A stretch of 64,000 bases of DNA from JAWLDA01 sp041686855 (GTDB lineage Bacteria > Bacillota > Limnochordia > DTU080 > RSA5). The position numbers and the translations under genes were made by a program. The notes below the pieces were generated by a model. It saw nothing but the letters and a program-made list of their open reading frames with translations. It was not told the origin of the DNA and made no database searches. Location of the stretch: contig JAWLDA010000004.1 in NCBI GenBank assembly GCA_041686855.1, positions 186,001-250,000 on the forward strand. Direction: 5' to 3'. Positions 16,080 through 25,190 of the stretch are shown piece after piece (positions within the stretch are counted from its first letter, which is position 1; each line of letters begins with the position of its first letter).

Positions 16080-17306
16080 ATGCTTCGTTACTTGACCGCC
16101 GGAGAATCACACGGCCAAGGTTTGGTCGCGACCGTTGAAGGGATGCCCGCGGGCCTCGCCTTGACCGAGGAGTACATAGCCGCCGATATGGCGCGTCGCC
16201 AAGGCGGTTATGGACGGGGCCGGCGGATGCAGATCGAGAAAGATCAAGCTCAGATAATCACAGGGGTGCGCTACGGTTACACGCTGGGCAGCCCCATTGC
16301 ATTGCTCATTGAGAATCGAGATTGGAAGAACCGGCAGCAGGAGATGACTCCTGAGCCGATTCCAGGTTACACGCCCGATACGATCCCCGAAAAGGAGCGG
16401 GTCACCCGTCCACGGCCGGGCCACGCAGATCTGAACGGCGCGTTAAAGTACAACCACAAGGATCTGCGCAACGTACTCGAACGGGCCAGCGCCCGCGAGA
16501 CAGCCGCCCGTGTCGCAGTCGGCGCCATCGCCCGGCGCCTCCTGGAGCACTTTGGGGTGCGCGTGATGAGTCATATCGTCCGCCTGGGCGGTATCGCCGC
16601 CGATGTGGACGGCCTGAGCTATGCCGAGATTGCCGAGCGGGCCGAGGAATCACCCGTGCGCTGCGCGGATTCCAAGGCCGCGCAGCGGATGATGGCCAAG
16701 ATCGACGAAGCCAAGAAGGCCGGCGATACACTCGGTGGTGTCTTTGAAGTGATTGTGACGGGGGTACCCGTAGGCTTGGGGAGTCACGTTCACTGGGATC
16801 GTAAGTTGGACGCGCGCATCGCGTATGCCATCATGAGCATTCAGGCGATCAAAGGGGTCGAGGTAGGACTTGGGTTCGAAGCGGCGGAACGCTTCGGTTC
16901 GCAGGCGCACGACGCCATTGGATACCGAGCATTCCCACCCGAGACCCAGCCCTCAGCGGCCGATTTTCAGGGGCCAGACCGCCCCGGCTTCTACCGGCTC
17001 ACCAATCGGGCCGGCGGCTTTGAAGGCGGCATGACCTCGGGTGAGCCCATCGTCGTGCGCGGCGCCATGAAGCCCATCTCTACATTGTACAAGCCCCTCG
17101 ATTCGGTCGATTTCTACACCAAGGAGAGCTTTAAGGCGAGCATTGAGCGCTCGGATACGTGCGCCGCTCCGGCCGCAGGAGTGGTTGGCGAAGCGGTCGT
17201 GGCGATAGAGGTGGCCAGTGCCTTCCTTGAAAAATTCGGCGGAGACTCGATCAAAGAGATCGAGCGCAACTATCGGGCCTATGTGACCGCCCTGCGGGAG
17301 GTTTAG
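16080..17306 (+). CDS. aroC: Chorismate synthase
   Basis: Last common step of the shikimate pathway: EPSP to chorismate, using reduced FMN. It has 408 residues. Signatures are TAGESHGQGL at the N-terminus, RPGHADLNGALKYNHKD, the helix ASARETAARVAVGAIARRLL, NRAGGFEGGMTSGEP and the C-terminal APAAGVVGEAVVAIEVA. Start ATG 16080 has a perfect GGGAGG upstream; the frame extends to 16002 but without family similarity. It heads a compact aroC-aroK-aroB-aroQ group. Confidence 0.97.
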   Translation: MLRYLTAGESHGQGLVATVEGMPAGLALTEEYIAADMARRQGGYGRGRRMQIEKDQAQIITGVRYGYTLGSPIALLIENRDWKNRQQEMTPEPIPGYTPDTIPEKERVTRPRPGHADLNGALKYNHKDLRNVLERASARETAARVAVGAIARRLLEHFGVRVMSHIVRLGGIAADVDGLSYAEIAERAEESPVRCADSKAAQRMMAKIDEAKKAGDTLGGVFEVIVTGVPVGLGSHVHWDRKLDARIAYAIMSIQAIKGVEVGLGFEAAERFGSQAHDAIGYRAFPPETQPSAADFQGPDRPGFYRLTNRAGGFEGGMTSGEPIVVRGAMKPISTLYKPLDSVDFYTKESFKASIERSDTCAAPAAGVVGEAVVAIEVASAFLEKFGGDSIKEIERNYRAYVTALREV

Positions 17307-17308
17307 GC

Positions 17309-17839
17309 ATGGCCCGTCGTGCGAACCTGGTGCTGGTCGGGTTTATGGGCGCCGGTAAATCTGTTGTGGGCCGCGCTGCCGCTGAACGCCTTGATATGGC
17401 GTTCGTCGACGCCGATGCCATGATCGAAGCCGATGCGGGCCAAAGCATTCCCGACATCTTTGCTGCGGAGGGAGAGTCGGGTTTTCGGTCACGGGAGCGG
17501 CGCGTCCTGGCGATGATTGCTGCCGAGGAGGGACTCGTGGTGGCAACGGGCGGAGGCGCGTTTGTGCAGCCGGACGTGCGGGAACGCCTCATGGAGACCG
17601 GCGTGACGATCCATCTTGATGCACCCTTCGATGTGTTGTGGGAGCGAGTGGGGGCGCAGCCCGGCCGCCCGCTCCTCGCCGGTGAGGGCGCTAAGGAGAG
17701 AGCCGAGAGCCTATACTGTTCGCGGCTGGCCGAGTACCAAAAGGCTCACGCGCGAGTCGACGCCAATCGACCGTTACCTGAGGTTGTCCAAGGAGTCGTG
17801 GAGGTGTACCGTGAGCGAGTCGACAACGACCACCATTGA
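17309..17839 (+). CDS. aroK: Shikimate kinase
   Basis: Phosphorylates shikimate at O3. It has 176 residues. Walker A is GFMGAGKSVVG; the shikimate-binding Asp lies in DADAMIEADAG; ATGGGAFV and the lid arginine in PGRPLLAG follow. It begins two bases after aroC with GGAGG in the aroC tail. Its end overlaps aroB by 29 bases. Confidence 0.95.
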   Translation: MARRANLVLVGFMGAGKSVVGRAAAERLDMAFVDADAMIEADAGQSIPDIFAAEGESGFRSRERRVLAMIAAEEGLVVATGGGAFVQPDVRERLMETGVTIHLDAPFDVLWERVGAQPGRPLLAGEGAKERAESLYCSRLAEYQKAHARVDANRPLPEVVQGVVEVYRERVDNDHH

Positions 17840-18899
17840 TGTCAGCTTGGGCGATCGTACCTATCCGGTGTATGTAGGGGATGCCCTCTTAGAGCGTGTA
17901 GGTGAGCTCGCGACCCGTCACGGCTTGGGAAAGCGGGCTCTCCTCATCTCAAACGAGACTGTCGGTGAGCTCTACGCGCCGATTCTCCTCAAAAGCCTTC
18001 ACCGGGCGGGTATCCGCGTCGAATACGCGGCCATCCCGGATGGCGAGTCTTTCAAGACGCTGGAGACAGCGTCTCGACTCTACGATGCGTGCGTCGCGGC
18101 TAAGTTGGACCGGAGTTCATTCATCGTGGCGCTCGGCGGCGGGGTTGTTGGAGACGTCGCCGGCTTTGTGGCAGCAACGTACATGCGCGGCATCCCCGTT
18201 GTTCAAGTGCCGACAACGCTCTTGGCACAGGTTGACGCGAGTGTGGGCGGAAAGACAGCTGTCAATCACGCGAGCGCGAAGAATCTCATTGGGGCGTTCC
18301 ACCAGCCGCGGTTCGTCGTGGCAGATATCAGCACGTTGGTCTCCTTACCGGAGCGGGAGTATCGCGCTGGATTGGCTGAAGTGGTAAAGCACGGTCTCAT
18401 CGCGGATGCACAGCTCTTCGCATTCGCTGAGGAAGCGTGGTTTCAGCTGTTGCGGGTCGAACGTGCGGCCGTCACCCACGTCGTCGTGCGCTCTGTTGAG
18501 ATCAAAGGTCACGTCGTCGAGGAAGACGAGCAGGAGTCCGGCCTGCGGGCGATCCTAAACTTCGGCCACACGGTTGGACACGCCGTAGAAGCGGTGTGTG
18601 AGTATAAGCTGCTACACGGCGAGTGCGTCTCAATAGGCATGGTCGTCGAGGGTTCTCTAAGCGTGGCGCGCGGCCTGCTTGCGCCGGCAGAGTTGGAGCG
18701 AGGCAGAGCGCTTCTAGAACGGCTCACCCTTCCGATCTCTACGAAAGGGATCGAATTCGCTGACGTCCTTGCGGCGATGAGTAAGGATAAGAAAGTCCGC
18801 GATGGCCGCCTGCGCTTTGCGCTGTTAGATGGCATCGGAGCGGCGACGATCGTGGACGATCTCACGGATGAGGAAGTAGAGCGGGCCTTTTACGTCTGA
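17811..18899 (+). CDS. aroB: 3-dehydroquinate synthase
   Basis: Second shikimate step: DAHP to dehydroquinate, NAD- and metal-dependent. It has 362 residues. Key motifs are DGESFKT, the NAD loop LGGGVVGDVAGFVAATYMRG, VPTTLLAQVDASVGGKTAVN, the metal ligand Glu in LAEVVKHGLI and the histidines in LNFGHTVGHAVEA. GTG 17811 is chosen, with GGAGGTG upstream; this overlaps aroK by 29 bases and suggests translational coupling. Confidence 0.96.
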   Translation: MSESTTTTIDVSLGDRTYPVYVGDALLERVGELATRHGLGKRALLISNETVGELYAPILLKSLHRAGIRVEYAAIPDGESFKTLETASRLYDACVAAKLDRSSFIVALGGGVVGDVAGFVAATYMRGIPVVQVPTTLLAQVDASVGGKTAVNHASAKNLIGAFHQPRFVVADISTLVSLPEREYRAGLAEVVKHGLIADAQLFAFAEEAWFQLLRVERAAVTHVVVRSVEIKGHVVEEDEQESGLRAILNFGHTVGHAVEAVCEYKLLHGECVSIGMVVEGSLSVARGLLAPAELERGRALLERLTLPISTKGIEFADVLAAMSKDKKVRDGRLRFALLDGIGAATIVDDLTDEEVERAFYV

Positions 18900-18967
18900 G
18901 ACAAGCTCCTTAGGGCCGCTGTCAATCTGGTGTGAACGGAGCACAGTAGCAGGGAGGCGATGCAAGA

Positions 18968-19432
18968 GTGAAAGTGTTGGTCATTCACGGTCCCAACCTT
19001 AACATGCTGGGGAGACGAGAGCCCGAGGTGTACGGACATACTACCTTGGACGAGATCAACGAACGCCTGCACGACAAAGGACAGGAACTCGGCCTTGAGG
19101 TGCGGTGTATCCAATCCAACCACGAGGGGGAGATTTTGGATCGCCTTCACCACTTCTATGAAGAGGTAGACGGCATTCTCATCAACCCGGCGGCTTGGAC
19201 GCATACAAGCGTCGCGTTGCGGGACGCGCTCAGCGCTACGGGACTCCCTGCCGTTGAGGTGCATCTCTCCAACGTGTACAAGCGGGAGGCGTTCAGGCAC
19301 ACGTCCTACACGGCTCCGGTGTGTGTGGGGCAGATCGCAGGCTTCGGCCCGGAGAGTTACATTCTTGGATTACAAGCTTTGCACCACTACCTCCTAACCC
19401 AACAGAGCGCGCCGAAGGGAGGCCGTGCCTGA
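18968..19432 (+). CDS. aroQ: Type II 3-dehydroquinate dehydratase
   Basis: Third shikimate step. It has 154 residues of the dodecameric type II fold. HGPNLNMLGRREPEVYG carries the catalytic Arg and Tyr; INPAAWTHTSVALRDAL and VEVHLSNVYKREAFRHTSY carry the Asn and His. Starts at GTG 18968 with GGGAGGCG upstream. The TGA stop overlaps the ATG of the next gene by one base. Confidence 0.96.
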   Translation: MKVLVIHGPNLNMLGRREPEVYGHTTLDEINERLHDKGQELGLEVRCIQSNHEGEILDRLHHFYEEVDGILINPAAWTHTSVALRDALSATGLPAVEVHLSNVYKREAFRHTSYTAPVCVGQIAGFGPESYILGLQALHHYLLTQQSAPKGGRA

Positions 19433-20496
19433 TGAGCCAGCGTATTGACCAGTTGCGCGCTGCACTCGCCCTCGAGGGTGTGGGCGCCTTTTTGATTACG
19501 GGCCCGGTGAATCGACGGTATCTCAGCGGGTTCACCGGCTCCGCCGGGTGGCTGTTAATTACGCCGGACGAGCCTTTTCTCCTCACCGACTTTCGCTACG
19601 TTGAACAGGTCCAGCAACAGGCGCCGGCTTTCACCCTCGTAGAGTGCGAAGACCTGGTTGAATCCCTCGCAGAGCTCCTGGGCAAGCTTGGGATTACTGA
19701 GGTGGCTGTGGAAGCGGGTCACACGACCCTGCACGAGCAGCGCCGGCGGGAAGAGCGTATGCCCAATGTGACCTGGTCGCCTACGAACGGAGTCGTCGAA
19801 CGGATTCGGGCTGTAAAAGAGCCGGCGGAGCTGCGCGTGATCGAACGGGCTGTCGCACTGGCCGACGAGGCGTTTACATACATTCTCGACCGTCTGGTTG
19901 GGCGGACCGAGCTTGAAGTCGCCTTCGACCTTGAGTTTTTTATGCGCCGAAACGGAGCGGAGCGCCTCGCCTTCGCGTCCATTGTTGCGTCGGGCGCGTC
20001 CGGCGCATTGCCTCATGCAGTCCCATCTGAGCGCCGAATTGAGAAGGGAATGCTCGTCACGCTCGACTTTGGAGCGGTCGTCGAGGGTTACTGTTCCGAT
20101 ATGACACGCACGGTGGGCGTCGGTCCGCTAGACGAGCGGCAACGGGACGTGTACAACCTCGTTCTGATGGCGCAGGAAGCCGGCTTGAAAGGTGTACGAC
20201 CGGGGAGGCTCGGCAAAGAGGTGGATGCCGATGCCCGCGCCGTCATTGAGGCCGCCGGATATGGCGATCACTTTGGACACGGGCTGGGGCACGGCGTCGG
20301 TATGGAGGTGCATGAGGATCCACCGCGACTCTCCAAACGCGGCGAAGCCACGCTGCGCCCAGGCATGGTGACCAGCGTCGAGCCCGGGGTCTACATTCCC
20401 GATTGGGGCGGCGTCCGCATTGAGGACCTGGTCGTAGTGACGGAGAATGGGTGTCGCGTCCTCACGCAATCATCCAAAGAGCTTGTGGAACTGTAA
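19432..20496 (+). CDS. yqhT: M24 family aminopeptidase (Xaa-Pro peptidase type, YqhT-like)
   Basis: A 354-residue pita-bread metallopeptidase. It has a creatinase N-domain (residues about 5-130), then the catalytic domain with metal ligands in LDFGAVVEGYCSDMTRT, HGLGHGVGMEVHE, SVEPGVY and RIEDLVVVTE. It probably removes N-terminal residues preceding proline. ATG 19432 overlaps the aroQ stop. The place between aroQ and efp matches yqhT in Bacillus. Confidence 0.94.
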   Translation: MSQRIDQLRAALALEGVGAFLITGPVNRRYLSGFTGSAGWLLITPDEPFLLTDFRYVEQVQQQAPAFTLVECEDLVESLAELLGKLGITEVAVEAGHTTLHEQRRREERMPNVTWSPTNGVVERIRAVKEPAELRVIERAVALADEAFTYILDRLVGRTELEVAFDLEFFMRRNGAERLAFASIVASGASGALPHAVPSERRIEKGMLVTLDFGAVVEGYCSDMTRTVGVGPLDERQRDVYNLVLMAQEAGLKGVRPGRLGKEVDADARAVIEAAGYGDHFGHGLGHGVGMEVHEDPPRLSKRGEATLRPGMVTSVEPGVYIPDWGGVRIEDLVVVTENGCRVLTQSSKELVEL

Positions 20497-20517
20497 GAAG
20501 GATAGGGAGGACTACGA

Positions 20518-21075
20518 ATGATCTCGGTTAACGATTTGCGGACTGGCCTAACCATCGAGTTGGATGGCGTGCTTTACACGGTCGTCGAATTCCTTCACGT
20601 CAAGCCCGGCAAAGGAGCGGCCTTTGTCCGTACAAAGCTTAAGAACCTAGAGAGCGGCTCGGTCTTGGAGCGCAACTTCCGGGCCGGTGAGCGCGTGACG
20701 CGGGCGCACATTGAGACCAAGGAGATGCAGTTTCTCTACTCCTCCGGCGACGAGTACTTCTTTATGGATCAACAAAGCTACGAGCAGGTGTCGCTGGGCC
20801 GTGACCTCCTCGACGACGCCACTCTCTTTCTTAAGGACGGCATGTCGATCCATGTCCAATTTTACCAGGGACGTGCGATCGGGATTGAGCTTCCGACGTT
20901 TGTGGAGCTTGAGGTGACGCAGACAGATCCCGGATTTAAGGGCGATACGGCGACGGGCGGCACAAAGCCCGCCACGTTGGAGACGGGGCTCGTCGTGCAG
21001 GTGCCGTTGTTCGTCGATCAGGGGGAACGGATCCGAGTCGATACACGGACCAAAGAGTACCTCTCACGTGCGTAG
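20518..21075 (+). CDS. efp: Elongation factor P
   Basis: Relieves ribosome stalling at polyproline. It has 185 residues: KOW-like domain 1 with the loop VKPGKGAAFVRTK, whose lysine is the usual modification site, followed by two OB-like domains (ERNFRAGERVTRAHIETKEM, and the C-terminal DTATGGTKPATLETG). Starts at ATG 20518 after AGGGAGG. Confidence 0.97.
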   Translation: MISVNDLRTGLTIELDGVLYTVVEFLHVKPGKGAAFVRTKLKNLESGSVLERNFRAGERVTRAHIETKEMQFLYSSGDEYFFMDQQSYEQVSLGRDLLDDATLFLKDGMSIHVQFYQGRAIGIELPTFVELEVTQTDPGFKGDTATGGTKPATLETGLVVQVPLFVDQGERIRVDTRTKEYLSRA

Positions 21076-21119
21076 CACATACTAGTGCGCGAAGCCCACA
21101 TGCGGGAGGAGTGCACACG

Positions 21120-21623
21120 TTGGAGGTAAAAGAGCGGATCGCGTATGTACGGGGATTAATGGAAGGTTCAGAATCGGTTCGCCAGGACCCGTCCACGCGA
21201 GCCCTATGGGAGAACTTACTTACGGTTTGTGATGGGCTCGCCGATTCGGTTGGTCGGCTCACAAGCGCTCAAGATGAAATTGAAGAGTACGTCGAGGCAG
21301 TCGACGCCGACCTTGGTGAGCTCGAAGAAGAAGTGTACGGCCTCGAGGAGGAAGGCGACGTGATCATCCTCGAGGAGGAAGAAGACGAGGCTGACGCCGA
21401 CGAGGAGATGGTCCGAGTCGAGTGCCCTCGCTGTGGCGAGGAAGCCTATTTTGAAGAGAGCTTCCTCTACGACGATAACGTCGAGATCTCTTGTCCTGAT
21501 TGCGGTGAGATCCTCTATCGCGGTGGTGAACACTCCGTAGAGTTTGAGGAGGAGAACCCAGCCTACAACGGCGAGGTTTACTTCACGCCGGCCGACGGGA
21601 CGGAGTACGAGAGCCCCTTGTAA
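21120..21623 (+). CDS. CD1247 N-terminal-domain-like protein with zinc ribbon
   Basis: A 167-residue acidic protein. The N-terminal helical part (VKERIAYVRGLMEGSES) resembles the domain named after Clostridium CD1247; a long Glu/Asp-rich coiled segment follows, then a zinc ribbon with two CxxC pairs (CPRCGEEAYF and CPDCGEIL). Function is unknown; it occurs just upstream of spoIIIA in many spore formers, which hints at a sporulation or cell-cycle link. TTG 21120 lies nine bases after GGGAGGA; GTG 21111 is too close to the Shine-Dalgarno. Confidence 0.8.
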   Translation: MEVKERIAYVRGLMEGSESVRQDPSTRALWENLLTVCDGLADSVGRLTSAQDEIEEYVEAVDADLGELEEEVYGLEEEGDVIILEEEEDEADADEEMVRVECPRCGEEAYFEESFLYDDNVEISCPDCGEILYRGGEHSVEFEEENPAYNGEVYFTPADGTEYESPL

Positions 21624-21670
21624 ACCCACGATTCATCTCAACTACGCTAGTGTAGAAATACTCGTCATAC

Positions 21671-21719
21671 AAGCAAGGGCTTGGACATATCCCTTCTACT
21701 GGAGGGAGAGCCCTTGCTT
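21671..21719 (+). promoter_or_regulatory. Stem-loop enclosing the spoIIIAA ribosome binding site and start codon
   Basis: AAGCAAGGGCT (21671-21681) pairs perfectly with AGCCCTTGCTT (21709-21719). Inside, CCCTTC pairs with the Shine-Dalgarno GGAGGG around the loop TACT. The TTG start (21714-21716) lies in the 3' arm. The element could block translation initiation of spoIIIAA or act as a terminator. A sigma-E-like -10 (CATACAAG, 21666-21673) sits at its 5' edge, without a clear -35. Confidence 0.7.
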
Positions 21720-22688
21720 TCATCCATTCCCAGTTCCAAACCCTTACCATGTTCACAACTTCTTTCCGTTCTGCCTGCACGCTTACGTACGGCGTTCCGT
21801 GGTGTCAGCGCCCGGGAACTCGCTCGAGTCGAAGAGATTCGCATCTGCCGAGCCCGCCCCCTGATGGTGACGCTCGACGACGGGGACCGTTTCGTCGGCC
21901 GCGAAGGCCTTAGCGAAGATCTTCTCGCAGCCACCACGGTCGACGCCGAGACGGTCTCCGCAGTCCTCGACGCCGTGACGCGCTCGTCAGTGTACGCCGT
22001 TGAAGAGGCCATGCGGGACGGTTTTCTCACGTTGCCGGGGGGGCACCGCGTGGGGTTACTGGGCTCCTTGCGGCTGCGGGATGGACAGGTGGACGGGTAT
22101 CGTGAAGTGGTCGGCTTTAACATCCGTGTCAACCGACCTGTCATCGGAGCGGCCACTCGACTCGTACGCTCGATCATGCGGCCGGGCGGAAGCGTCTGGT
22201 CCACTCTCATTATCTCTCCTCCGGGCTGTGGTAAGACGACGTTGCTCAGGGATTTGATCAGAGCCCTAAGTTACGGCGAACCGGCCTTAGGACTACGTCC
22301 CCATCGTGTGGGAGTTGCTGATGAGCGCTCTGAAATCGCCGCCTGCGACCGGGGGGTACCGCAGAACGATCTTGGGCCACGATGCGACGTCATCGATCAG
22401 TCGCCGAAGCGATTTGCGCTTCGGATGCTGTTGCGCGCCATGGGCCCTCAGGTGTTGGCGACTGACGAAATCGGGCATCCAGACGACATTCCGGCGATTT
22501 TGGATGCAGCGGGCGCCGGCGTCGCTCTCCTTTGTACCGTCCACGGTAGCTCGATTGCTGAACTGCGGGAGCGGCCGACGATCCAGCCTCTGCTCAAGAG
22601 CGGCCTGTTCCAACGCTTCGTAGTGCTTAGTCGCAGAAACGGACCGGGAACCGTCGAGCACGTGGGTGAAGGGCGGTGTGGCCGATGA
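21714..22688 (+). CDS. spoIIIAA: Stage III sporulation protein AA (channel ATPase)
   Basis: ATPase of the SpoIIIA-SpoIIQ channel joining mother cell and forespore, related to type II/IV secretion ATPases. It has 324 residues. Walker A is SPPGCGKTTLLRDLI; Walker B-like ATDEIGHPDD follows; VADERSEIAAC is typical of the family. The N-terminus (LLSVLPARLR) matches SpoIIIAA after about nine extra residues. TTG 21714 is the best start by the GGAGGGAG upstream, though it lies inside a stem-loop. First gene of the complete spoIIIAA-AH operon. Confidence 0.95.
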   Translation: MLSSIPSSKPLPCSQLLSVLPARLRTAFRGVSARELARVEEIRICRARPLMVTLDDGDRFVGREGLSEDLLAATTVDAETVSAVLDAVTRSSVYAVEEAMRDGFLTLPGGHRVGLLGSLRLRDGQVDGYREVVGFNIRVNRPVIGAATRLVRSIMRPGGSVWSTLIISPPGCGKTTLLRDLIRALSYGEPALGLRPHRVGVADERSEIAACDRGVPQNDLGPRCDVIDQSPKRFALRMLLRAMGPQVLATDEIGHPDDIPAILDAAGAGVALLCTVHGSSIAELRERPTIQPLLKSGLFQRFVVLSRRNGPGTVEHVGEGRCGR

Positions 22689-23191
22689 GGTGGGTGGGTA
22701 CGGTGCTTCTCTTGGGGGCGGCTGGGCTCCTCGGTCACGTGGCGGCTCTTGAACGGGAGAGGCGTGTGCGCGAACTCGCTGCCCTCCTGCACGCGTTGGA
22801 GCGCTTGGAGACAGAGATTGTGTACGGCCTAGCTTACCTGTCAGAGGCGCTGAGCCGGGTCGGCAGAGACTACCCGGAGTGTCGTTCGCTCTTTGAAAAG
22901 GCGGCCCAAGCCTTGGGGCGGGGAGCGACGGCACGTGAGGCGTGGACGCAAGGACTGCGTTCCCTGCGGCGGCAGTCAAGCTTGACCCGAGAGGACATGC
23001 GCCCCCTTGAAAAGATGGGAATGGTGCTCGGCTTAAGTGCGGCGGAGGATCAGCGGCGCCACCTACAACTCGTTCGCAGTGAAGTGACCACTCGTCTCGA
23101 GGAGGCTCGTGAGCGCCTGCCCCAGGTGACGCGATTGTGCCGTACCCTGGGTATCTTTGGGGGTCTCGCGACGGTTCTTTTGCTCCTTTAA
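22685..23191 (+). CDS. spoIIIAB: Stage III sporulation protein AB
   Basis: A 168-residue membrane protein of the mother cell, related to type II secretion GspF half-domains. N-terminal membrane segment VGTVLLLGAAGLLGHVAAL, a helical cytoplasmic region with LEKMGMVLGLSAAEDQ, and a C-terminal segment LGIFGGLATVLLLL. ATG 22685 overlaps the spoIIIAA stop (ATGA); GTG 22676 is possible. Confidence 0.94.
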   Translation: MRWVGTVLLLGAAGLLGHVAALERERRVRELAALLHALERLETEIVYGLAYLSEALSRVGRDYPECRSLFEKAAQALGRGATAREAWTQGLRSLRRQSSLTREDMRPLEKMGMVLGLSAAEDQRRHLQLVRSEVTTRLEEARERLPQVTRLCRTLGIFGGLATVLLLL

Positions 23192-23262
23192 GGAGAGTAT
23201 GACGGCTCCACTTTTAAAGACGATTTGAAAGCCGAATGCATCGCTAGAGGAGGTCCGGGTCC

Positions 23263-23463
23263 TTGGATATCACTATGGTTTATCGGATTGCGGGGCTAGG
23301 CATCATCGTGGCGATACTCAACATTGTACTCGCGCAGGCGGGGCGGCAGGAGCAGGCGCAAATGTTGAGTCTGGCCGGAGTCGTCATCGTGCTTGTGTGG
23401 TTGGTGCAAATGATCGCCGACTTGTTCAGTGATGTAGAGACTGTCTTTAAGTTGTGGTATTAG
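23263..23463 (+). CDS. spoIIIAC: Stage III sporulation protein AC
   Basis: A 66-residue protein with two hydrophobic segments (RIAGLGIIVAILNIVLAQAG and LAGVVIVLVWLVQMIADL). Length and sequence match the family. TTG 23263 lies nine bases after AGAGGAGG. It is a membrane component of the SpoIIIA channel. Confidence 0.95.
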   Translation: MDITMVYRIAGLGIIVAILNIVLAQAGRQEQAQMLSLAGVVIVLVWLVQMIADLFSDVETVFKLWY

Positions 23464-23480
23464 AAGGGCGCGAAGCGACT

Positions 23481-23873
23481 GTGACGGATCTGGCACGGAT
23501 TGTCGGTCTAGGAATCGTCGTCAGTGTTCTTCTCACGTTTTTGCGCAAAGAGATGTCGTCGATCGGGGCCCAGGTCTCCATCGCATTCGTCGTCATTGCG
23601 CTCCTCTTTCTGATTGAACCTCTGCAACAAGTGATGGACACCTTTGTCACGCTGTCCGAACGGGCGCAGGTCCGGGGTGTGTACATGGCGCTCGTCCTCA
23701 AAGCGGTCGGCATCGCTTATATCGCCTCGATCGGTGCGGAGCTCAGCCGAGACGCCGGCGAAAGCGCCATTGGCTCTGCCGTGGAGTTAGCCGGCAAAGT
23801 GTTCATTTTTCTGCTGGCCGTCCCCGTGATTGCCGCCATCCTCGACGCGCTGGTCGGGTTGCTGCCTGGATGA
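23481..23873 (+). CDS. spoIIIAD: Stage III sporulation protein AD
   Basis: A 130-residue protein with four predicted membrane segments, related to SpoIIIAC (IVGLGIVVSVLLTFLRKE). It starts at GTG 23481, which matches the family N-terminus; an upstream GTG (23454) would overlap spoIIIAC. Its end nearly meets the possible first ATG of spoIIIAE. Confidence 0.94.
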   Translation: MTDLARIVGLGIVVSVLLTFLRKEMSSIGAQVSIAFVVIALLFLIEPLQQVMDTFVTLSERAQVRGVYMALVLKAVGIAYIASIGAELSRDAGESAIGSAVELAGKVFIFLLAVPVIAAILDALVGLLPG

Positions 23874-23899
23874 TCTTACCCCAACGGGAGGTGAACGCG

Positions 23900-25153
23900 T
23901 TGCTCCAAACGAGCGCTCCTTGGACGAGCAATAGAGAGCGACAGGCGAGTCGATGGACGCGGTTGGCCGCCGTCGTCTGCGCGCTCCTCGTGTTGCTGGG
24001 CGGTTCAGCGCCTGTCTCGGCCGCAGTCGACCGGTTTGCGGAGTTACACGGCGATAAGACGAAGAGCCTTACGCCCGAGAGCATCATCGAGCGGCAGCTC
24101 GACCAGGTGCCTACCGAAGAGCTTGAAACCGTCGTCCGAGCCCTGGATCAACAGACGCAAGACCTCTTACCTCCCTTTGATATCAAAGCGATGATCTTCG
24201 ACGGCGAGGGCGTCAAGTGGGGGGAGATGGGCAGAAGACTCCTATACACACTCACCGCGGAGATTGCGTTCAACCTCAATCTCCTTGGCCAACTCGTCGT
24301 CCTCGGAGTGTTCTGTGCCATCTTGCGCAGCATTGCTGTCAACATTGGGGGGAACGAGGCCGGGGATCTGGCTTTCTTGCTCTGTCTCCTCGTCTTGTTC
24401 CTCATTAGTTTGCAGGCTTTCCGGGCCTCCGTAGAGCTGGCTTCGACCACCTTGGACCAAATGGTGAGCTTTATGCACGCCATCCTGCCGGTCCTAGCCA
24501 CGCTACTGGCCGCCGTGGGGGCGATCACGACGGCGGCAGTCTTTCATCCACTCCTTTACGCCACAGTGACGACCATCGCAATGCTGGTGCGGGCAGTTCT
24601 CTTCCCACTCGTTCTCCTGACGGCTGCCCTCGCGGTGCTGGGCAGCATCTCCAAAGAGTTTCCGTTAAAGCAAATGTCCGGCGTGTTGCGTACAGGGAGT
24701 ATGGTCGTCCTAGGCGTCTGCTTTCTCGCATTCTTCGCCGTCATGCAGGCCCGCGGCGCCATCGCTCCCGTGGCCGACGGCTTCGCGATTCGGACGGCCA
24801 AGTTTCTGACGGGCTCCTTCGTCCCGGTCGTTGGCGGCCGTCTGGCAGACGCCCTCGACGTGATCATCGGTGGGTCTGTCTTGATTAAGAACGCCGTCGG
24901 TGTCTTTGGAATGGGCGCGATTGCAGCCATCACGGCCTTTCCGATCATAAAGATCTTCTCCATCCTAGCGATTTTTCGCATCGCAACGGCCCTGGTCGAG
25001 CCAATAACGGACCCGCGCCTGGTGCAGGCGATGTCGAGCTTGGCGACGAGCCTCAGCCTTTTACTCGCCGGAATGATCACAGCCGCCTTGATGTTCTTTG
25101 TCGGGATCACCGTCGTGGTCGGTGTCGGCAACGCCGCCGCCGTCATGCGCTAA
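23900..25153 (+). CDS. spoIIIAE: Stage III sporulation protein AE
   Basis: A 417-residue polytopic mother-cell membrane protein of the SpoIIIA channel. A signal peptide (LAAVVCALLVLLGG then SAPVSAA) precedes a periplasm-like helical stretch and at least seven membrane segments. TTG 23900 is chosen because GGGAGGTGA lies six bases upstream; ATG 23870, overlapping the spoIIIAD stop, is an in-frame alternative without a Shine-Dalgarno. Confidence 0.94.
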   Translation: MLQTSAPWTSNRERQASRWTRLAAVVCALLVLLGGSAPVSAAVDRFAELHGDKTKSLTPESIIERQLDQVPTEELETVVRALDQQTQDLLPPFDIKAMIFDGEGVKWGEMGRRLLYTLTAEIAFNLNLLGQLVVLGVFCAILRSIAVNIGGNEAGDLAFLLCLLVLFLISLQAFRASVELASTTLDQMVSFMHAILPVLATLLAAVGAITTAAVFHPLLYATVTTIAMLVRAVLFPLVLLTAALAVLGSISKEFPLKQMSGVLRTGSMVVLGVCFLAFFAVMQARGAIAPVADGFAIRTAKFLTGSFVPVVGGRLADALDVIIGGSVLIKNAVGVFGMGAIAAITAFPIIKIFSILAIFRIATALVEPITDPRLVQAMSSLATSLSLLLAGMITAALMFFVGITVVVGVGNAAAVMR

Positions 25154-25190
25154 AGGGTGGAGACGTGGCTTGGAGGAGGGGTGAACCGGC

